Under the pieces are notes generated by a model, which was given only the letters and a program-made list of their open reading frames with translations, searched no databases and had not been told where the DNA came from. The position numbers were made by a program, and so were the translations under genes. 64,000 nucleotides of DNA from Planctomycetota bacterium. Its GTDB lineage: Bacteria; Planctomycetota; UBA8742; UBA2392. The DNA is taken from contig QEVF01000002.1 in the NCBI GenBank assembly GCA_003576915.1, positions 164,209 to 228,208 of the forward strand, given 5' to 3'. Shown here piece after piece: positions 27,575 to 34,869 of this stretch. The first letter of the stretch is position 1. Every line of letters starts with the position of its first letter.

Positions 27575-28339
27575 TCAGCGGCGCCGCGCCGCCAGGGCGG
27601 CCAGCCCCAGCAACAACAGCAGCGCTACGCCTAGCCCGCCCGCCGCAAAGGTTCCGGCGCCCGTGAGCCACTCGCGCAGGTGTTCCAGCAAGCCCTCCAG
27701 TCCGTCACGCGCCGCGCTGGCGCCCTTCTGCAACTCCTCCTTCGCGCGGTCGTATACGTGCTCTGCCACCTCCACCGGGGCACGGATGGGCGCGCCTGCG
27801 GCATGGGCCCATGCCCGCGCGACGTCCCAGATCAGAGCACTCCCCGCGGCAGTCCAGGCCTGAATATCGGTCACGCCCGCCGCGTATCCCTCGTCGTAGC
27901 CCGCCCGGCGCGCCGCCTTCAGGGCTGCGGGAAGCAGTTCGTGAACACGCATCAACACGTCCACGATGCCGCTATGGAATTGCTGTGCCTCATCCATGCG
28001 CGGCGCCCTGCCCCACGCGATGCTGGAGAGCATGGTCAGTTCGGCCCTTATGGCCCTGGCAAGCCCCTCGCGGATCTCGTCGGCGGCAGAGCCGCGGCCG
28101 CCCATGATCTGCATGGCGGCCCAGAGCAGCGAAAACGCATTGCTCACCTGATTGCGCGCCGTTGTCTCCGCGCGTTCGCGTTCGTAAACGTCGTTGTCCA
28201 CGCGCGGAAGCAGGGCGCCGATGCCCACGTCGGCGGCGGGATCGAGGCGCAGCTTTGCGATCAGCACTGTGATCGACTCGCGCGCCGACTGCCGCACCGC
28301 AACCGGTACTTCCGGCCACTCCTGCCCCGCGCCGTCCAC
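27575..28339 (-). CDS. Element protein with C-terminal membrane anchor
   Basis: About 254 residues from a GTG at 28339. An ATG at 28417 in the same frame, overlapping the previous gene, is an alternative and no ribosome site decides. It is mostly helical and Ala-rich, with a Tyr/Gly segment YDEGYAAGVTDIQAW, and ends with one transmembrane helix followed by RRR (tail anchor). It is the last gene of the - strand series. No family recognised; a virion-membrane or envelope-interaction role is possible. Confidence 0.7.
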   Translation of the reverse strand: MDGAGQEWPEVPVAVRQSARESITVLIAKLRLDPAADVGIGALLPRVDNDVYERERAETTARNQVSNAFSLLWAAMQIMGGRGSAADEIREGLARAIRAELTMLSSIAWGRAPRMDEAQQFHSGIVDVLMRVHELLPAALKAARRAGYDEGYAAGVTDIQAWTAAGSALIWDVARAWAHAAGAPIRAPVEVAEHVYDRAKEELQKGASAARDGLEGLLEHLREWLTGAGTFAAGGLGVALLLLLGLAALAARRR

Positions 28340-28353
28340 TGCGCCGGCGCGGG

Positions 28354-29160
28354 CTAGAAAGGGTCCGCGATGGCGTCCCGTGGCGGATATTTCTTGAAGC
28401 CCGCACAGTGGCAGCACCCGGAGCCGCCCAGCGCGCGGAACATGGGCAGGGGCGGATAGCCCCCCCCGCCCTGGAGGTTGTCAAAGTCGCCCTGATCCAG
28501 AAAACTCGCCCCGCCGCTTTCGTCGCCGCTGTAAAACGAGCCTCCCGCGCTTTCAAAGTCCACGGGGGCCTGCGGAGCGGCCGGATCGCCCACGAGCGAG
28601 AAAAATGGCGCTCCCTGGCCTTGGGGGGCCAGCTGTGCGTTCTGGGCCGCCTGCTGGGCCGCCAGATACTGCGCCCACAGCTGCGGATGCACGCCGGGGG
28701 GCGGGGGAGGCGTGGGCGTGCCCGGATAGGCCGGGTAGGCCGCGGGGGCGCCCACGTCGGCAAACGCGCCGAACATGGATCCCTGCCCCACGGCCGCGAG
28801 GCCCGGTTGCACCGGGGCAAAGCCGGGCTGCATGGGATAGCTCGCGGGAGTCTGCGCCGGGCCGTAAAGGGGCTGACCCAAATCGTCGTAGCCCACGATT
28901 TGCTGGCCGCCCGCCTGAGCCAGGGCCGCGCGGCGGCGCGCCTCCTGCTGGGCATAGAGGGGCTTGCCGGTCCGCGTGTCGTAGCCGATCACTTCGTCGT
29001 AGATCGGCTGGCCCGTAGCGGCGTCATAGCCCGCGACGGGGGCCTGCGGAGCGGCCGGGCCGCGCTTCTTCTTTTTCTTCTTCTTTTTGCCCGCGCCGGT
29101 CAGGTCCAGGTCATCGGCCTCGCTGCCCGAGAGCCAGTCAAACGCCAGTGAGTTCACCAT
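28354..29160 (-). CDS. Low-complexity element protein with polylysine run and GYD repeats
   Basis: 268 residues. A run of eight lysines lies at residues 25-32. Three copies of a GYD-x(2,3)-G-x-P-x-Y motif follow at about 44, 59 and 90. Next is a Pro/Gln/Tyr/Gly-rich region with TPPPPPGVHPQLWAQYLAAQQ. An acidic Gly/Phe stretch and a terminal CCHC segment close the protein. It is probably a structural or genome-associated protein of the element. No homologous family was recognised. Confidence 0.7.
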   Translation of the reverse strand: MVNSLAFDWLSGSEADDLDLTGAGKKKKKKKKRGPAAPQAPVAGYDAATGQPIYDEVIGYDTRTGKPLYAQQEARRRAALAQAGGQQIVGYDDLGQPLYGPAQTPASYPMQPGFAPVQPGLAAVGQGSMFGAFADVGAPAAYPAYPGTPTPPPPPGVHPQLWAQYLAAQQAAQNAQLAPQGQGAPFFSLVGDPAAPQAPVDFESAGGSFYSGDESGGASFLDQGDFDNLQGGGGYPPLPMFRALGGSGCCHCAGFKKYPPRDAIADPF

Positions 29161-29213
29161 TGCGACACCTCCAGAAAAGCCGCGCTCGCGCGGCCAATAC
29201 TTTACGCCACCCA

Positions 29214-29414
29214 CTACGCGGACTTGCGTTTCTTGCGGTCCAGTCGGGCACAGTCGCGCTCGCCCTGGGCAATCAGCTTGTCCACTTCCTCGCGCGTCAA
29301 TTGCCGCTGCCATGCGTGGCGCTCCGCGAGTTCCTGCGCCAGCGTCTTGCCCGCGCCGCCCCAACCGTCCAGCTTGCGCGGCTTACGCGCCCTTGCCTTT
29401 GCCTTTGCTCGCAT
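29214..29414 (-). CDS. Small basic element protein
   Basis: 66 residues, start at 29414 overlapping the end of the PIN gene. The N-terminus is a Lys/Arg/Ala string and the rest is helical with charged residues. GWGGAGKT fits a P-loop pattern, but the protein is too short to be an NTPase. It could be a nucleic-acid-binding protein or an accessory partner of the PIN protein. Confidence 0.55.
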   Translation of the reverse strand: MRAKAKARARKPRKLDGWGGAGKTLAQELAERHAWQRQLTREEVDKLIAQGERDCARLDRKKRKSA

Positions 29415-29862
29415 ACTTTTTCTCCAGTACGAAATCGGAGGGCGTAGCGCACTCCACAGCGCACAGCGTAGCGTTCTGCCTCGCCAGTTCCAGCAAGCCG
29501 CCGTCCAGCGTAAGCAGCGCGTCGGCATCGAGCGCCGCGGCGCAAGCGATGTGCAGCGCGTCAAGGTGTCCAAAGCCCGCCGCGCGCAACTTCGCGGCGT
29601 GTTGCGCCACGTCGGCCGTCGCTTTCAACAGTGAATACGCCGCGCCGCGCAAGAGCTTGATTTGCGCCGCGCGCGCCCCGCGATTCTTATATTTGCGCAG
29701 TTCCGCGCGAAGCGCGAATGACGAAAGCAGCGCCGCTTTGCCCTCATGGAGCATGAGCAGGATTACGGCGAGCGCCTCGGATTGCTCATGTTCGATGCCG
29801 CGCCCGCCCAGAGCCAAAGGTTTGAGGGCCGCGAGGTCGAGGTACAAATAGAGCTTTTTCAT
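29383..29862 (-). CDS. PIN-domain protein
   Basis: 159 residues with the PIN layout: an N-terminal strand ending in Asp (YLYLDL), an acidic residue in HEQSEALAV, and FGHLDALHIACAAALDADALLTLDGG carrying the later acidic residues. These folds are Mg-dependent RNases, usually toxins. It overlaps the upstream 115-residue gene by four bases. No classical antitoxin is adjacent, but either small neighbour could fill that role. Placement inside a virion-type operon is unusual. Confidence 0.75.
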   Translation of the reverse strand: MKKLYLYLDLAALKPLALGGRGIEHEQSEALAVILLMLHEGKAALLSSFALRAELRKYKNRGARAAQIKLLRGAAYSLLKATADVAQHAAKLRAAGFGHLDALHIACAAALDADALLTLDGGLLELARQNATLCAVECATPSDFVLEKKYASKGKGKGA

Positions 29863-30206
29863 GGCTTCAATGCCCCCAAGCCCGCGCCGATGATGCGCCC
29901 CAAAAAGTCGAGGCTGGAGCCCAAAAGGCCCGCGAGAAACTTGCGCTTTTGCTCCTGTGCCAGCGCCGCGAGGTTAAACGCGAGCGCCTCTTTTTCGCTC
30001 TCCACGGCGCGCCCGAAGTCCTCCAGCGAAAGCGCGCCGCCGCTCCACTTGCGGATCAGCACCGTCATGCGTGCGCGCCATTGCTCCGCGAGCGCCACAG
30101 CTTCCGCCGCTCCCGCTGCGCTCTGTTGCTTGGCGTCCACAAGCCATTGGCGCGCGGCGCCCTCCGCGGCGTTCACAATGGCCTGGATTTCAGACGGTAG
30201 CGGCAT
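29859..30206 (-). CDS. Element hypothetical protein, amphipathic helical
   Basis: 115 residues; the start at 30206 overlaps the previous stop as TAATG. It is mostly helical with many Ala/Glu and ends in a Gly/Leu-rich hydrophobic segment (LLGSSLDFLGRIIGAGLGALKP), which looks membrane-active. Located between a small membrane protein and the PIN gene. Candidates are a lysis accessory, a virion protein or an antitoxin; the sequence does not decide. Confidence 0.6.
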   Translation of the reverse strand: MPLPSEIQAIVNAAEGAARQWLVDAKQQSAAGAAEAVALAEQWRARMTVLIRKWSGGALSLEDFGRAVESEKEALAFNLAALAQEQKRKFLAGLLGSSLDFLGRIIGAGLGALKP

Positions 30207-30400
30207 TAGTTCTCCCACGGCTCCTGCTTGCGCGGAAACATGCGCTCCACTAGCGCGGCCGCTCGCTCCACTGCGTCCTGAACGTTGCGAGCGTTGCCGC
30301 GGCCGCGCGCCTCCGCTTCGCGCATGACGCGGCACACGGCGTAGAGGGCCACGGCCGCGAGCGGCAAGGAAACACAGAGAGCGGCAAGGATGATTTCCAT
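30206..30400 (-). CDS. Small membrane protein (holin-like size)
   Basis: 64 residues with one N-terminal transmembrane helix (about 3-25) and a charged helical tail. It lies next to the spanin-like gene, a neighbourhood expected for lysis functions, but a single helix is not diagnostic of a holin. Confidence 0.6.
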   Translation of the reverse strand: MEIILAALCVSLPLAAVALYAVCRVMREAEARGRGNARNVQDAVERAAALVERMFPRKQEPWEN

Positions 30401-30402
30401 GG

Positions 30403-30822
30403 CTATTTGCTCCGGGCGTACCTCAACTGCGCGTCAAATTCCGCCTCGCGCGATTTCACCAGTTCCGGGTCCAGGTCCGCGCGCCGGTCCTCGTGCCATA
30501 CTTCGCGGTTGCGCTCCAGCGCGCGGATAATCAGCGGGTCTTGGCTCGCGCAGCCGGTCAGCGCGAGCCACGGGCACAGCAACACAAACAGCAGCCCCGC
30601 CGCCCCCAGACGGGAGTTGTTCCGCTCCCGCAGGGCCCGCGAGTTGGAGTCCAGGGCGGCCGTGTTGCGGTCCAGGGCCTCCCGCGTTGCGGCCAGTTCC
30701 GGCTTGGCCTCCCGGATCGCCTTGACCAGCGCGCCCGCCAGCAGTTTCAGGGCCGCGGCCAGAGTCGCGGCCGCGCCCGCGATGCTTCCGGCGACGGCCA
30801 ACACTGCCTCAAACGTGCTCAT
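30403..30822 (-). CDS. Spanin-like membrane protein with internal lipobox
   Basis: 139 residues. An N-terminal hydrophobic segment (about 5-32) leads to a coiled-coil-like stretch with ALDRNTAALDSNSRALRERNN. A second hydrophobic segment ends in LALTGC, an exact lipobox pattern, and a charged tail follows. A membrane helix, periplasmic coiled coil and lipobox together recall phage Rz/Rz1 spanins. Here both lie in one frame, which would require an internal start for a separate lipoprotein. Function inferred. Confidence 0.6.
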   Translation of the reverse strand: MSTFEAVLAVAGSIAGAAATLAAALKLLAGALVKAIREAKPELAATREALDRNTAALDSNSRALRERNNSRLGAAGLLFVLLCPWLALTGCASQDPLIIRALERNREVWHEDRRADLDPELVKSREAEFDAQLRYARSK

Positions 30823-30829
30823 GGGTGCC

Positions 30830-31456
30830 TCATGTCTTGATGATGAACGTCAACGCCAGCCAGGGATGCATGTTCTCATGGGCCGCGCCGCCGCCCGCGG
30901 GGTTGACGCTGACGCCCGTCAGGGCCGTCTGATTCGTCGCTGTCGCCGGGTCAGTCGTTGCCGCGCCGCCAACAGTGTCCGGGGCGGGGCTTCCGGCCAC
31001 GCGCTCCGAGAGGTGTCCGTGAGCGGGATCTGCCGCGACCACGCGGAGGTCATGTTGATGGGGGTCCTGGACGTGCGTGTGGCCGGGGTCTGTGATGCCG
31101 TGGCTGTGGACAGGCATCTGCGCTCCGGCCAGGGCGACGGTCTCCGCGCCGCCCGAAGCGCCCAGCGCGCGCGGCGTCAAGCCGGGCGGTGCCGCGGCGG
31201 CGGCTCCCACGGGCGATCGGGAGCGCAGGTCCGGCACGTTGAAATTCGCGCCCGCGCCGCCAAACGCATAGCCGAGCGCCGCAAACAGGGCGGGATAGGC
31301 GGCCGTGGCGTAGCTCGCCCCGTCGCATAGCAGCCAGCCGGACGGGGCGGCCGGGCCGCCGTACATCTGAATGAAGCCCGGCAAGGGCGCCGCGCCGGTT
31401 GCCGCGGCCGCGGGGCTTGACAGCATGCGGGGGGCGGGACGGCTGGGCATTAGCAT
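30830..31456 (-). CDS. Phage tail-collar-domain protein
   Basis: About 208 residues. After a Pro/Ala leader the collar fold is clear: GFIQMYGGPAAPSGWLLCDGASYATAAYPALFAALGYAFGG, then FNVPDLRSRSPVG, and late His-rich receptor-type loops (HSHGITDPGHTHVQDPHQHD). A second start at 31450 overlaps the upstream stop and has better spacing to GGGAG. Such domains trimerise in phage fibres; here it may form a spike or receptor-binding protein of a tailless particle. Confidence 0.85.
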   Translation of the reverse strand: MLMPSRPAPRMLSSPAAAATGAAPLPGFIQMYGGPAAPSGWLLCDGASYATAAYPALFAALGYAFGGAGANFNVPDLRSRSPVGAAAAAPPGLTPRALGASGGAETVALAGAQMPVHSHGITDPGHTHVQDPHQHDLRVVAADPAHGHLSERVAGSPAPDTVGGAATTDPATATNQTALTGVSVNPAGGGAAHENMHPWLALTFIIKT

Positions 31457-31935
31457 TTCTCCCGCTGGGCCGGGGGCTTGTTGCAGTCAGGATTGAGCGG
31501 CGCGGGGCACTGCGGCGTGGCATAGAGCGCGTGGACCTCGATTTCGAGGAAGCCCACGGCCTCGGCGGCCAGTGTGGCGTCCACGAATCTGGCGTCCACG
31601 GTGATGGTGTCGCGGTCCGCGCTCACCACGAATACGTCGGACTCTCCGGGCGCAAGCGGGCTGCCGCCGCCTGGAGGGGCGCCCGAGCCGCTGCGCAGAA
31701 TGCTGAGGGCCGCCTTGGGGTCCAGGGCGTTGACCAGCACAAAGGCAAACACCGGCGCGCCCGGAGGTACGGGCGTGGGCCACGCCTTGAGCATCAGGAG
31801 CCAGGCGGCCACATTGGGCGTGGGCGGGACTTTGACGGTCAATCGCGGGGCCGTGGGGGTGGGCGAAAAGGCGCGCGAGAACTGGAGTTCTCCAATGCCC
31901 AGATTCGCGCCCAGCTGCAAGAGTTGCGGTCCCAT
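31450..31935 (-). CDS. Element beta-rich protein, possible minor capsid protein
   Basis: 161 residues, strongly beta in character (alternating Val/Thr/Phe strands such as VFAFVLVNALD and DVFVVSADRDTITVDARFVD), with Pro/Gly-rich loops. The C-terminus has Cys/Pro-rich residues. It lies between the candidate major capsid gene and the collar-domain gene. A single jelly-roll or spike-base protein is possible but not shown. Confidence 0.6.
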   Translation of the reverse strand: MGPQLLQLGANLGIGELQFSRAFSPTPTAPRLTVKVPPTPNVAAWLLMLKAWPTPVPPGAPVFAFVLVNALDPKAALSILRSGSGAPPGGGSPLAPGESDVFVVSADRDTITVDARFVDATLAAEAVGFLEIEVHALYATPQCPAPLNPDCNKPPAQREKC

Positions 31936-31964
31936 GAATCACCCTCATTTGCCAAGGTCCCGGA

Positions 31965-32011
31965 GGTCCAGCCCTGCCCCGTTCGCCGATTGTGGGGCAA
32001 CGTGGCGAGCC
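31965..32011. repeat. 47-bp element repeat, copy A (intergenic)
   Basis: Matches 39047-39093 at 46 of 47 positions in the same orientation. It contains two overlapping inverted repeats, GCCCC/GGGGC and TCGCC/GGCGA, which cannot form together. This copy lies in the gap between the candidate capsid gene and the next gene. Confidence 0.85.
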
Positions 32012-32045
32012 GTTTTTCAGCATCCGGCACGCGGCGCTGCGCCCG

Positions 32046-32981
32046 TTAGAACACGGCCGGGCCACAGAGTTTCACGCCCTGCGCGTCCGTGCCCTCAAAA
32101 CAGGTGGCGATGTATCCGTCAATCGCGGCCGCGGCTACGGGCACAGTCCAGCGATTGAGTGAGCGCGTGTCCCGCTCGAAATCCGCCGCGATCTGGTCAG
32201 CGATATGCAGCGCGTGATGCCCGACCACGGAACGCGCGGGCACTCCCGCGTTGCTGTGCGGGGCGTTGGTCGTCCCGAAAAACTGCCCCGTGTTCTGGAG
32301 AAAGTTCGCCTCATCGAGCGTGACCACCCCGCCCACGTCCTTGAATTGAAGCCCGAGCGCCAGCGTGCGTCGGGCGTTCTGGGTGTGGGGCGGATTGACC
32401 AGCGCCTCCAAAACCACCTGCAAGTTGGCCGCGGCGGCCACGTCGTAACGGTTGCCGACGAAGTGGAATTGGCCGATACCGGAGCGGAGCCGGTCCCACA
32501 ATTCGTCAATGCGGAGCTGGACGGCGCGCGGGTACGCTTTGACCGGAAACTCAACGCAGTGAAGGATGATGTTCTGGATGCTCGGCACGGCCGCAAAGCG
32601 TTTGGTCACGGCCAGCCGGATATCCTCGCGCCCGTTGATCATCATGCCGGAGCACAACGTCCCGTTGGCGAGCGGGATCCTGGAGCCGGGGAAGTAGCGA
32701 TTCAATCGCCCCAGTTGCGCGCCCGCCGTGGTTGGATACGCGCCGGGCGTGAACAGTCCCAGCGGCACGCTGTCGCCCTGCTTGTAGGGCCGTCCCGCAA
32801 TGTCGAAGCGGTCCAGAAACGTGAACAGCGCGGCCGTTTCATCGGCGCTCACAAAGTCCATGCCGATGACGGCGGCGCGTGAGAAGTTTTGCGTCTTCGT
32901 CGCAAAGTCCACTTGAGCGGACACTCCGCCGCCGAAGTTGAGCAGGTCTGACACCAGTTGAAAGCCGCGAAGTGGAAGCAT
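32046..32981 (-). CDS. Candidate major capsid protein of the element
   Basis: 311 residues from the ATG at 32981, with GAGG upstream. The protein is soluble, has no signal peptide and is rich in predicted beta strands and Gly/Pro/Asn loops (GDSVPLGLFTPGAYPTTAGAQLGRLNRYFPGSRIPL). Its size fits a double jelly-roll capsid protein (PM2, FLiP) or the large capsid subunit of P23-77-like viruses. Support is positional: it follows hairpin-bearing leaders, is next to a second beta-rich protein and precedes a collar-domain protein. No sequence motif proves the fold. Confidence 0.6.
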   Translation of the reverse strand: MLPLRGFQLVSDLLNFGGGVSAQVDFATKTQNFSRAAVIGMDFVSADETAALFTFLDRFDIAGRPYKQGDSVPLGLFTPGAYPTTAGAQLGRLNRYFPGSRIPLANGTLCSGMMINGREDIRLAVTKRFAAVPSIQNIILHCVEFPVKAYPRAVQLRIDELWDRLRSGIGQFHFVGNRYDVAAAANLQVVLEALVNPPHTQNARRTLALGLQFKDVGGVVTLDEANFLQNTGQFFGTTNAPHSNAGVPARSVVGHHALHIADQIAADFERDTRSLNRWTVPVAAAAIDGYIATCFEGTDAQGVKLCGPAVF

Positions 32982-33030
32982 GTTTGCCTCGTTGTCTGTC
33001 GAGGTGTAGCCGTTGAGAGTTCGAGCGTTG

Positions 33031-33072
33031 GAGAGATTGAGAGATTGCCAACACCCCATCTCTCAATCTCTC
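33031..33072 (-). promoter_or_regulatory. 15-bp perfect hairpin in the candidate capsid leader
   Basis: The arms at 33031-33045 and 33058-33072 are exact complements, made of GA/CT-rich sequence, with a 12-base loop. It lies 50 bp upstream of the candidate major capsid start. No T run follows, so it is likely an mRNA stability or translation-control structure. Confidence 0.75.
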
Positions 33073-33087
33073 TATCTCTCGAAGTGC

Positions 33088-33222
33088 TTACGGGGGCGGG
33101 GGCGGCGCGCCTTCCCCGTTGCCGCCCTTGCGGGGCCGGTCACGCAACACAAGCGCGGACGCGGCCGCGAGCCTGCGCGCCTTTTCCTCGCGCGCTTCCT
33201 TTTTGTCGCTTTGCCTTGCCAT
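33088..33222 (-). CDS. Small 44-residue charged protein
   Basis: ATG preceded by GGAGAGG at good spacing. The N-terminal half is a charged helix (MARQSDKKEAREEKARRLAA) and the end is Gly/Pro-rich with five prolines. Located between the two candidate capsid genes and flanked by strong hairpins on both sides. It could be a minor virion, scaffold or DNA-binding protein. The ribosome site is the main support. Confidence 0.6.
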   Translation of the reverse strand: MARQSDKKEAREEKARRLAAASALVLRDRPRKGGNGEGAPPPPP

Positions 33223-33252
33223 GTTCGCCTCTCCAGTTTTGCGCCCAATGCG

Positions 33253-33290
33253 CGGACTTCGGGGACCTCTTGCGAGGTCCCGTCAGTCCG
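33253..33290 (-). promoter_or_regulatory. Two-tier hairpin between element genes
   Basis: Inner stem GGGACCTC-ttgc-GAGGTCCC (33262-33281) and outer stem CGGACT/AGTCCG. It lies just after the stop of the 220-residue gene and before the ribosome site of the 44-residue gene. Without a T run it looks like a processing or attenuation structure. Confidence 0.7.
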
Positions 33291-33294
33291 GGCA

Positions 33295-33957
33295 CTAGCC
33301 CGTGATGATGTCGATGGCGAGGCCGTGAAACGTGGCAAAGATGTTCTGCGCATAGGCGCCGACAGCCGCAACGCCCGTGAGGTTGTTCAGCGCCATGGTG
33401 AACTGTTCGTTGGGCTGAAGCGTGTCGAACGGATTGCGCAGGCGCTCGCCCACGCCCATGTGCAGCAATTCAGCGTCCAGCAGGTGCGCGTTGACCGCCG
33501 AAAAGCCCGCGGCGCCCGCCGCCAGAGCGCCCTGGGCCGCACCCACGCGCGAGAGGTTGAAGCGCCGGAACGCCTCCGTCTGCACGCGGGCGCGGCGCGT
33601 GATGAACAGCTGGCCGTTGTTGTCGATCTGGTCCACGACGGCCTGGGGGATCTCGAAGGCGCCCGCGTCCAGCTGCATGGCCACCATGAGGACGATGCGG
33701 TAGCGGTCCTTCTCGTTGACGTGGGTCCAGGTTGCGTTTTGGAACATGCCCGCCGTGGCGATCTGCTGCCGGATCGCGGGCAGGGCCACCAGAATCGGCG
33801 TGCGCGCGGTCTGGAGGAAATCGCGGAGGTTGAACGCCTCGCCGTAGCGTTCAATGTACGCGCTGGCGTAGTCGGCGATGCGCTCGCCGAGCTTGCGCTT
33901 GGTCGCCTTGATGATGGCGTTCTGTGCGGCGTCGAGCCGCTGCTGCCTTGTTGCCAT
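33295..33957 (-). CDS. Element protein, candidate second capsid protein
   Basis: 220 residues, AGGAG before the ATG. The N-terminal 50 residues are helical and basic (AAQNAIIKATKRKLGERIADYASAYIERYG). The rest mixes strands and helices (DRYRIVLMVAMQLDAGAFEIP; GQLFITRRARV). It is adjacent to the candidate major capsid gene. A pair of unequal capsid proteins would match the two-subunit capsids of P23-77/SH1-like viruses, but this is inference. Confidence 0.6.
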   Translation of the reverse strand: MATRQQRLDAAQNAIIKATKRKLGERIADYASAYIERYGEAFNLRDFLQTARTPILVALPAIRQQIATAGMFQNATWTHVNEKDRYRIVLMVAMQLDAGAFEIPQAVVDQIDNNGQLFITRRARVQTEAFRRFNLSRVGAAQGALAAGAAGFSAVNAHLLDAELLHMGVGERLRNPFDTLQPNEQFTMALNNLTGVAAVGAYAQNIFATFHGLAIDIITG

Positions 33958-34046
33958 GGTCGCTTCTCCTGCGTGCGCCCGGAGCGGAGCGGGCAGGATT
34001 TATGCGGGTACTTTGCACTACGCCCCCGCTGGCGAGCCTCATCCGT

Positions 34047-34099
34047 CGTTTCCGAAGAAACGGGCAAGGCGAGCGCCCCCGCGCCTGCGCGAGGGGGCG
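34047..34099 (-). promoter_or_regulatory. Two adjacent hairpins upstream of the 220-residue gene
   Basis: The first (34074-34099) stacks CGCCCCC and GCGC pairings into a long GC stem directly after the stop of the membrane-protein gene. The second (34047-34062) is CGTTTC/GAAACG with a UUCG tetraloop on the mRNA strand. Together they resemble a 3'-end stabiliser or weak terminator before a highly expressed gene. Confidence 0.65.
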
Positions 34100-34106
34100 T
34101 TACGCC

Positions 34107-34859
34107 TTACTCGTCATCGTCTCCCATCAGCGACGAGCCGATGATGGCAAAATCATCCAGGCCTTCGCTGCCGTCGGCGTCGTCGTCGCCGGAGCCGTCG
34201 GCGTCGTCGCCGGAGCCCACGCTGTAGTCGTCCAGGCCCGCCGCCGCGGCCACGGCGCGATCTGCCGCCGACAGCCCGGCCGTGGACGCCCGCCCGGCCT
34301 GAACGTTCTGGGCGATGGCCGCGCCGATCTGGGCGAGGCTGGACGCGATGCCAATGGCCTGCTCGCCCACAGACGCCCGCTTGGGCTTGGCCCGAGCCAT
34401 GGGTTGGGCGCCGCGCGGACCCTCCATGCCGCGTTCGCCCACAGCCCCTTTGGCACCCGCCGCCTGCGTCGGACCGCCGCCCGGGCCGAGCAGCGCCTTG
34501 GCGATGTTCGCAGAGCCGCGCTCAATCGGGCCGGAAAATGCGTTCAACGCGCCCACGGCCGCGGCGCCCGCAAGCACGGGCGTGACGAATTGGCGTGAGC
34601 CCTTGAACAGGCCGAGCGTGAAGGCCAGCACGAGGCCCGCGCCTCCCGCCACGGCGCCCGCCGTGAGCCCCTCCACAGGCTTGCCCTTGGCCGAACTGAC
34701 CATGTTCAGCGCCGCGCCGCCCACAAGGGCCGCGCCCGTGACGGCCAGCGCCGTCTTGAACATGATGCTCATGCGCCCGCCTCTTGGCGTGCGCCGCTTG
34801 AGAAAGGCTTTCACCCTGCGCCCGGCGCGGCGGGTTGTGCCGCCCTTACCCTTTGCCAT
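34107..34859 (-). CDS. Element membrane protein with acidic tail
   Basis: 250 residues. A basic N-terminus (residues 1-30, many Arg/Lys) is followed by about three hydrophobic segments (ALAVTGAALVGGAALNM; LTAGAVAGGAGLVLAFTLG; VTPVLAGAAAVGALNAF). Next is a Gly/Ala-rich linker with a collagen-like GPGGGP/GERGMEGPRG stretch. A very acidic C-terminus with repeated DDADGSGDD and EGLDDF completes it. The ribosome site GAGGGATG is close. It may be a virion-membrane protein. Confidence 0.7.
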   Translation of the reverse strand: MAKGKGGTTRRAGRRVKAFLKRRTPRGGRMSIMFKTALAVTGAALVGGAALNMVSSAKGKPVEGLTAGAVAGGAGLVLAFTLGLFKGSRQFVTPVLAGAAAVGALNAFSGPIERGSANIAKALLGPGGGPTQAAGAKGAVGERGMEGPRGAQPMARAKPKRASVGEQAIGIASSLAQIGAAIAQNVQAGRASTAGLSAADRAVAAAAGLDDYSVGSGDDADGSGDDDADGSEGLDDFAIIGSSLMGDDDE

Positions 34860-34869
34860 GTTTCATCCC

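Noticed and set aside
29214..29414. P-loop-like GWGGAGKT in the 66-residue element protein, possibly the missing packaging ATPase
   Set aside because: The protein is far too short for an NTPase fold and has no Walker B; the match is probably chance in a Gly-rich segment.
32311..32596. Alternative frames inside the candidate capsid gene
   Set aside because: They are Arg/Pro-rich frame-shifted shadows without ribosome sites.
34150..34240. GTCGTCG-type short tandem repeats as a CRISPR or microsatellite
   Set aside because: They encode the acidic DDADGSGDD tail of the membrane protein and have no spacer structure.
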